Assembly: GCA_949487015.1 (NCBI GenBank)
Contig: CATAQZ010000163.1
Coordinates: 1-10,561 of the forward strand
DNA from: Flavobacteriales bacterium UBA4585
GTDB taxonomy: Bacteria; Bacteroidota; Bacteroidia; Flavobacteriales; Schleiferiaceae
Direction: 5' to 3'
DNA: 10,561 nt
Shown here: in pieces, positions 6,565-10,561 of the stretch
Numbering within the stretch: position 1 is the stretch's first letter
Layout: every line of letters starts with the position of its first letter
Translations under genes and position numbers: made by a program
The notes under the pieces: model-generated
Database searches by the model: none
Told to the model about the DNA's origin: nothing
What the model saw: the letters and a program-made list of their open reading frames with translations, nothing else

Positions 6565-7554
6565 TTAGCTATTCTTTTCTTTATGAGCAGCCATGTGCTC
6601 TTCAGCCTGTGTGCTAAGTACCTCTTTTAAAGACCAATTTCTAGAGGCCAATTGCTGTGGCACAATACTCGCCGGACTCAATCCGGGGATGCTATTAACC
6701 TCAATAAGAACTGCTTCGTCATTTTCATCAATGATAAAGTCCATACGAACGATCCCTTTTAAGTTGAGCAGATCGTAAACGCGCTCAGAAGTAGCTTCAA
6801 TTTCCGCGCTTAGTGCAGCAGAAATTCTTGCGGGAGTAATTTCCTGGGATTTGCCCTTATATTTTGCTTCATAATCAAAAAAGGCCCCTTCTGTAGGTAC
6901 GATTTCAGTAATGGCAATGGCTCTACTTTGTTCCGATTCAAAACTTTTAGAATCAAAATTGAATGCAGTGCGCAGCACGCCACAACCTACTTCTTTTCCC
7001 GTGATGCCCTCTTCAACTAAAATTTGTGCACCCTCTGTAAATGCATAGTGAAAGGCTGCTTCAACTTGCTCTGGTTTCTCAACGCGAGAAACTCCATAGC
7101 TTGAACCGGCACAATTCGGTTTTACAAATATTGGAAAGCGCCAGTGCTCGAATGTGGTTATTCCAGGAAATGCATTGAAAAGCTGTCCCTTCGGCACACG
7201 GATGCCTGCATCCCTTAGGACCGCATTGCATTGAGCTTTGTTAAAAGTCAGAGCACTCTGAAAGGTTGGACAGGTGCTGTGCGGAAGATTCAGTAGTTCC
7301 AAAACGCCAGAAATGTGACCGTCTTCACCTGGCGATCCGTGAACACTGTTAAAGACGTAATCGGCTCCTAAATCTTCGAGACGCACATTTTTGCCCTCAA
7401 GTGAATAACCGGAGCGGTCTACTTTTACGAATAGAGTTCGGTATCCTGCTGCCTCAAAAGCAGTACATGCCATCTGCCCTGAGGCAAGACTTATCTCGTG
7501 CTCGGAAGAGTATCCTCCTGCGAGAACGACTACGGTTTTAACGCCTTTTTCCAT
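6565..7554 (-). CDS. ddl: D-alanine--D-alanine ligase
   Basis: Joins two D-alanines with ATP to make the dipeptide that ends the peptidoglycan stem peptide; a cytosolic ATP-grasp enzyme. The 329 residues are slightly longer than E. coli DdlB (306). Visible features are GGYSSEHEISLASG at 13-26 with the catalytic Glu, VHGSPGEDG at 71-79, FVKPNCAGSSYGVS at 143-156 (the Ser of the Ser-Tyr-Glu triad region), the Tyr-type omega loop FFDYEAKYK at 225-233, indicating D-Ala rather than D-lactate as second substrate, and the metal-binding EVNSIPGLSPAS at 285-296. The usual GEDGxxQG reads GEDGHISG, with Ser in place of Gln at residue 82. It is first in a unit with coaD. It is divergent from the PASTA gene across a 61-base gap that carries a candidate -7 box for each. 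Confidence 0.96.
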   Translation of the reverse strand: MEKGVKTVVVLAGGYSSEHEISLASGQMACTAFEAAGYRTLFVKVDRSGYSLEGKNVRLEDLGADYVFNSVHGSPGEDGHISGVLELLNLPHSTCPTFQSALTFNKAQCNAVLRDAGIRVPKGQLFNAFPGITTFEHWRFPIFVKPNCAGSSYGVSRVEKPEQVEAAFHYAFTEGAQILVEEGITGKEVGCGVLRTAFNFDSKSFESEQSRAIAITEIVPTEGAFFDYEAKYKGKSQEITPARISAALSAEIEATSERVYDLLNLKGIVRMDFIIDENDEAVLIEVNSIPGLSPASIVPQQLASRNWSLKEVLSTQAEEHMAAHKEKNS

Positions 7555-7559
7555 AGTTG

Positions 7560-7567
7560 TAAATGTA
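7560..7567 (-). promoter_or_regulatory. Candidate -7 box for ddl-coaD
   Basis: On the minus strand TACATTTA, one base away from TAnnTTTG, ending 5 bases before the ddl ATG. No TTG stands at the expected distance upstream. It mirrors the box of the divergent PASTA gene in both form and spacing. Confidence 0.35.
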
Positions 7568-7603
7568 ATGCAACTCTGCTTTCGATTGCGGGACGATAAA
7601 AAG

Positions 7604-7611
7604 TATCTTTA
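7604..7611 (+). promoter_or_regulatory. Candidate -7 box for the PASTA-T9SS-rluD unit
   Basis: TATCTTTA, one base from TAnnTTTG and close to the common Bacteroidota TATCTTTG variant. It ends 4 bases before the ATG at 7616. A TTG at 7586-7588 is present but at only 15 bases, shorter than the usual 17-20. If used, it excludes the in-frame upstream ATG at 7568 as the start. Confidence 0.45.
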
Positions 7612-7615
7612 CCTC

Positions 7616-8437
7616 ATGAAGCAGTGGATACTTTTTCTTTTTAGCAAAACCTTTCTAAAAACAGCGTTCTTCTCTGTCTTTGGCGTTTTATTCGTCCTTG
7701 CCGGTGTATTGTGGTGGATGAACAGTACCACACAACATGGAAAAACAGTGGTCGTCCCAGACATTCGACTACTAGAATTATCAGAAGCGGTAGAAGCACT
7801 CGAGGCGGTAGGCTTGTCGTATGAAGTGATCGATTCAACGCATTATGTTCCCGGCGTAAAAGAAGGAGCTGTAGTGGAGGTTTTCCCAAAGGCTTATGCG
7901 GAAGTAAAGTTGGGACGCACACTTTTTTTGAGCACAAATCCGTCTTCGTTGCCCAAATATCCATTGCCGAATTACAAGGACCAGCTCGTGAGTTACGTAC
8001 TCAGTAAGTTCGAGGATAAAGGGTTTTTTGTAGATAGTCTAGTGCTGGTTCCAGACCTGAGCCACGACCTTGTTTTAAAAGTAATCGATGAGAAAGGCGT
8101 TCTTGCAGAAGAGCAAACCCCTTACCAAACAGGAAGTCACTTCGTTTTGTATGTAAGTGGAGGCGAAAGCGATCGAAATGCTTTTTTACCCGATTTAATA
8201 GGACTAACGTATTCCCAAGCACAGCAGACGCTAATGACTTACAGCTTGAATTTAGGGGCAACCATAATTGATGGTGAAATAAATGATACGGCTGCTGCGT
8301 TTGTATTGCGACAGTTTCCAGAATTTCAGATGGATGCAGAGGTTCCTGTAGGTAGTTCAGTCGATTTATGGCTAACTTCAGATAGTTCTGCGGCCTATGT
8401 GCCTCAAGCGCCACCTTTAGATTCCTTACCCCAATAA
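7616..8437 (+). CDS. Membrane-anchored protein with three PASTA domains
   Basis: A 273-residue protein. A short basic N-terminus and one strongly hydrophobic segment (about 14-35) anchor it in the inner membrane, leaving the rest in the periplasm. Three PASTA-like repeats follow at about 44-108 (VVVPDIRLLELSEAVEALEAVGL), 113-182 and 187-255 (FLPDLIGLTYSQAQQTL), each ending in a hydrophobic strand such as LFLSTN, FVLYVSG or VDLWLTS. The second is the most divergent. The tail is Pro-rich. PASTA domains in other bacteria bind peptidoglycan stem peptides or penicillin-binding proteins; here there is no kinase or transpeptidase domain attached. The divergent neighbour is ddl, which fits a cell-wall link, but this is inference. 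I chose the ATG at 7616 over 7568 because the longer form adds a charged stretch before the anchor and would start upstream of the -7 box. The T9SS gene follows after 2 bases. Confidence 0.85.
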   Translation: MKQWILFLFSKTFLKTAFFSVFGVLFVLAGVLWWMNSTTQHGKTVVVPDIRLLELSEAVEALEAVGLSYEVIDSTHYVPGVKEGAVVEVFPKAYAEVKLGRTLFLSTNPSSLPKYPLPNYKDQLVSYVLSKFEDKGFFVDSLVLVPDLSHDLVLKVIDEKGVLAEEQTPYQTGSHFVLYVSGGESDRNAFLPDLIGLTYSQAQQTLMTYSLNLGATIIDGEINDTAAAFVLRQFPEFQMDAEVPVGSSVDLWLTSDSSAAYVPQAPPLDSLPQ

Positions 8438-8439
8438 TT

Positions 8440-10257
8440 ATGCGATTTTATCTGTTCGTTTTTTTAGGTGCAAGTAGTATTGCGCAGGCGCAAGTTTTTG
8501 AACAAACGCGTCCATTGAGCGGAGGAGTAACGCCACGCTTCAAAACAGAAACAACAGATACGCTCAATCCCCCTTTCGTAGACGATTTTAGTTACCGTTC
8601 GGATCGACCTACACAAGAATTGTGGAGTGATCAGGATGTATGGATAAATGATGCCATGCCACTGTTTCAAAACTCTATTGGTGTTGCGACTTTTGACGGA
8701 TGCAATCCGTATGGTAAGCCGCATCAACCAGGCAATACAAGCACTAATGGTATTTCAGACCAATTAACCTCAAACTACATCAATCTACAGAATGCGACGG
8801 ATGTTTGGCTTTCATTTCAATACCAACGCGCGGGTAGAGGCGAAGCACCTTCACCTTCTGACAGTTTAGTTGTTTTCTTTTATTCACCTGTGGATTCCAG
8901 TTGGACTCAGGTTTGGGGCGAGAAAGGAACGGGTAATGCAGATGCCTTTAAAACGGCAATGATTCCAGTTCTAGGAAGCCAATTTTTAAAGAAGGGTTTC
9001 CGCTTCCGATTGGCAACTTATGGCGCACGCGGAGGTGCTTATGATGTATGGAATGTAGATTACGTGCAGTTAGACAAAGACAGAAATCCGGGTGATTCCG
9101 TTGTGACTGAACCTGCTTTTGCTCGACCGCACCCACTCATTTTAGGCAATGGATCCTACACCTCTTGGCCGTGGTGGCTCAGCATGAGCAATACAATAGC
9201 GAACCGCCCTAATAACCTCACTTTCATCTACCGTAGATTAGGAACAGTGCCTTCCGGGGGTTGGAGTTTAAATCTGGGTCAATACCGTTGGGAAGAAAAT
9301 GGAATACTTATTCAGCAGCAAACCGCTGTTCCTGTAATTACCACGACCCAGCACGATCAAGACTTGACCTTTGATGTTGCCGTACCGGCAGGTGCCTTAG
9401 GTACGTTAAACGGTCCTACGAAGGTCACAACTAAGGTGTGGTTTGACGGTTCTGCAGCAGGGACACGACAAAACGATACAGTTCATGGAACACTGCAACT
9501 AGATAATTACCTTGCTCTTGACGACGGTACAGCCGAGCGCGCATATGGTATTGAGAATGTTACAGGTTCGCGTGTGGCGCAAAAATTCAATACAGGTGGG
9601 CTAGGATCAAACGATTCGTTAAAAGGTGTTTCTATGAATTTCGCGTGGTTTGAGGATTCAGTTTACACCTTTAGATTAGCGGTTTGGGCGCCTGCTGATT
9701 CCGGCTCAGGTCCAGGCGCACTTTTATATTTGACCGATTCTGTGTATCAACATTCATTGCATTGGGATCGAAATGATATTTTTCATTTTGCTTTAGACTC
9801 TGCAGTGGATATCAGCGCCTATTCAGCGGTATGGATTGGTTATGTAGACGTTTCTCCCGTTACCACTATGTATGTAGGTCTCGATCAAGAACGTACGCTG
9901 CCCAACGCCATGCCGAGATATTACGGCGATGGTTTTAATTGGTATCCGTCTTTAGAAACTGGCGCATTAGTGCTTCGACCATTTTTCCGTTACACTCCTT
10001 CGACCATGGCTGTGGAAGCTCCTGCTGTTGATACATTTGAAATATATCCTAATCCATCAAACCAATGGGTAATGATTACGTCAAAACAAGTAGGCTACTT
10101 TGAAGTCGCCCTTCAAAATAGTAACGGACAAGTGCTCTTGCAGGCGAGTGGCGAAGAAAAAATAGAATTGGACAGCACTCCTTTGCCGAAAGGCATGTAC
10201 CTCATACGCACCCTTAAAAACGGCGCTGTAACCTATACCAAATGGATCAAAATATAA
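8440..10257 (+). CDS. T9SS type A sorting-domain surface or secreted protein, function unknown
   Basis: A 605-residue exported protein. The Sec signal peptide is residues 1-18 (short hydrophobic core, likely cut after AQA, before Gln19). The C-terminal Por sorting domain is at about 533-605: it opens with FEIYPNPS, continues with a VALQNSNGQVLLQ strand, and ends with LPKGMYLIRTLKNG and KWIKI. This domain directs passage through the type IX secretion system and is normally cleaved. Between them, residues about 43-212 look like a jelly-roll (MAM-like) sandwich (FVDDFSY, DQLTSNYINL, DVWLSFQYQ, DSLVVFFYSP, GFRFRLATYG, WNVDYVQLD); about 355-520 is a second beta-rich part opening DDGTAERAYG. No catalytic motif is recognised, so an adhesive or structural role is only a guess. 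It lies 2 bases after the PASTA gene, and its stop overlaps the rluD start, so it belongs to that operon. Confidence 0.9.
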   Translation: MRFYLFVFLGASSIAQAQVFEQTRPLSGGVTPRFKTETTDTLNPPFVDDFSYRSDRPTQELWSDQDVWINDAMPLFQNSIGVATFDGCNPYGKPHQPGNTSTNGISDQLTSNYINLQNATDVWLSFQYQRAGRGEAPSPSDSLVVFFYSPVDSSWTQVWGEKGTGNADAFKTAMIPVLGSQFLKKGFRFRLATYGARGGAYDVWNVDYVQLDKDRNPGDSVVTEPAFARPHPLILGNGSYTSWPWWLSMSNTIANRPNNLTFIYRRLGTVPSGGWSLNLGQYRWEENGILIQQQTAVPVITTTQHDQDLTFDVAVPAGALGTLNGPTKVTTKVWFDGSAAGTRQNDTVHGTLQLDNYLALDDGTAERAYGIENVTGSRVAQKFNTGGLGSNDSLKGVSMNFAWFEDSVYTFRLAVWAPADSGSGPGALLYLTDSVYQHSLHWDRNDIFHFALDSAVDISAYSAVWIGYVDVSPVTTMYVGLDQERTLPNAMPRYYGDGFNWYPSLETGALVLRPFFRYTPSTMAVEAPAVDTFEIYPNPSNQWVMITSKQVGYFEVALQNSNGQVLLQASGEEKIELDSTPLPKGMYLIRTLKNGAVTYTKWIKI

Positions 10258-10561
10258 TGGACGAGCAGCACGATAGTACTTCCAATGACGAACTGTACGT
10301 CCACCACAGCTTTACTGCGGATAAGGGTCAGAATCCACTACGTGTAGATAAATTCCTTTTCAATTTCCTAGAAGATACCTCAAGAAGCCGGATTCAAAAA
10401 GCTGCCGATGCAGGATCTATTCATGTCAATAGCTTACCTGTTAAAAGCAATTACAAGGTAAAAGCGGGGGATACGGTGGAATTGGTGCTGGCAGATCCGC
10501 CGCGCGAAACGGAGATAGTACCAGAGAATATTCCATTGGATTTGTTGTACCGGGACGAACA
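10257..10561 (+). CDS. RluA/RluD-family 23S rRNA pseudouridine synthase, 5' part only
   Basis: The first 101 codons of a gene that runs off the right edge. An acidic N-terminus is followed by an S4 RNA-binding domain at about 29-75: RVDKFLFNFLEDTSRSRIQKAADAG is interrupted by no gap, then IHVN, VKSNYKVKAGD and VELVL. After it comes the PENIPLDLLYRDE segment (89-101), which in RluA/RluD enzymes leads into the catalytic domain; the HRLD catalytic aspartate would be outside the window. The family makes pseudouridines in 23S rRNA; RluD is the closest pattern, but RluC or another paralogue cannot be excluded from this part. The ATG overlaps the TAA of the T9SS gene by one base (TAATG), indicating coupled translation within the PASTA-T9SS unit. 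Confidence 0.9.
   Translation, partial: MDEQHDSTSNDELYVHHSFTADKGQNPLRVDKFLFNFLEDTSRSRIQKAADAGSIHVNSLPVKSNYKVKAGDTVELVLADPPRETEIVPENIPLDLLYRDE

Noticed and set aside
7568..7615. Upstream in-frame ATG as the start of the PASTA protein
   Set aside because: It adds a charged stretch before the membrane anchor and precedes the TATCTTTA box at 7604-7611, which would place the start codon outside the transcript.
8001..8414. 137-codon open frame on the minus strand opposite the PASTA gene
   Set aside because: Antisense to an intact gene, Leu/His-rich with no motif; a shadow.
1..10561. CRISPR arrays, tRNA genes, insertion sequences or phage genes
   Set aside because: I looked for spaced direct repeats, cloverleaf-like sequence, and transposase or integrase motifs and saw none; the coding content is uniform housekeeping genes.

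Overview
The window looks like chromosomal housekeeping DNA from a member of the Bacteroidota, most likely the Flavobacteriales. Three things suggest this. There is a secreted protein with a C-terminal type IX secretion (Por) sorting domain. Several genes are preceded by the Bacteroidota promoter form (TTG, 17-20 bases, TAnnTTTG), with no Shine-Dalgarno sequence in sight. The gene content and order (cdsA, LUD protein, ftsH, rsfS, divergent birA; pyrE, NUDIX; coaD, ddl; PASTA, rluA-type) is one I recall as common in that group. I could not test the placement by a search. The DNA is densely packed, with no stretch over 130 bases free of genes. I see no tRNA, rRNA, CRISPR array or mobile element.

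Left part (1-4113), all on the minus strand: rsfS and ftsH form one transcription unit (5 bases apart) that ends at a strong rho-independent terminator at 1419-1447. The LUD-domain gene and cdsA follow as a second unit, with overlapping stop and start (TAATG). cdsA runs off the left edge, missing only its extreme C-terminus. birA starts divergently from rsfS.

Middle part (4114-6564): genes alternate strands with almost no space. birA(+) and pyrE(-) end 3 bases apart. pyrE(-) and a NUDIX gene(+) start divergently from the same CATG, so their start codons overlap. NUDIX(+) and coaD(-) end with a 4-base overlap. The pyrE promoter is therefore inside the NUDIX coding region, where a full consensus match is visible.

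Right part (6565-10561): ddl and coaD form a minus-strand unit. Divergent to it is a plus-strand unit of a membrane-anchored triple-PASTA protein, a T9SS-sorted surface protein, and the 5' part of an RluA/RluD-family pseudouridine synthase gene that runs off the right edge. These three genes are 2 bases apart and then overlapping by 1 base.

Functionally the window covers membrane phospholipid synthesis (CdsA), membrane protein quality control (FtsH), ribosome hibernation (RsfS), cofactor handling (BirA, CoaD), pyrimidine synthesis (PyrE), cell-wall precursor synthesis (Ddl) with a likely cell-wall-associated PASTA protein, and rRNA modification. Most genes are ordinary. The points worth a second look are the overlapping divergent starts of pyrE and NUDIX, the near-leaderless promoter pair between ddl and the PASTA gene, and the unassigned T9SS protein embedded between PASTA and rluD. 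I found no convincing new biological system.
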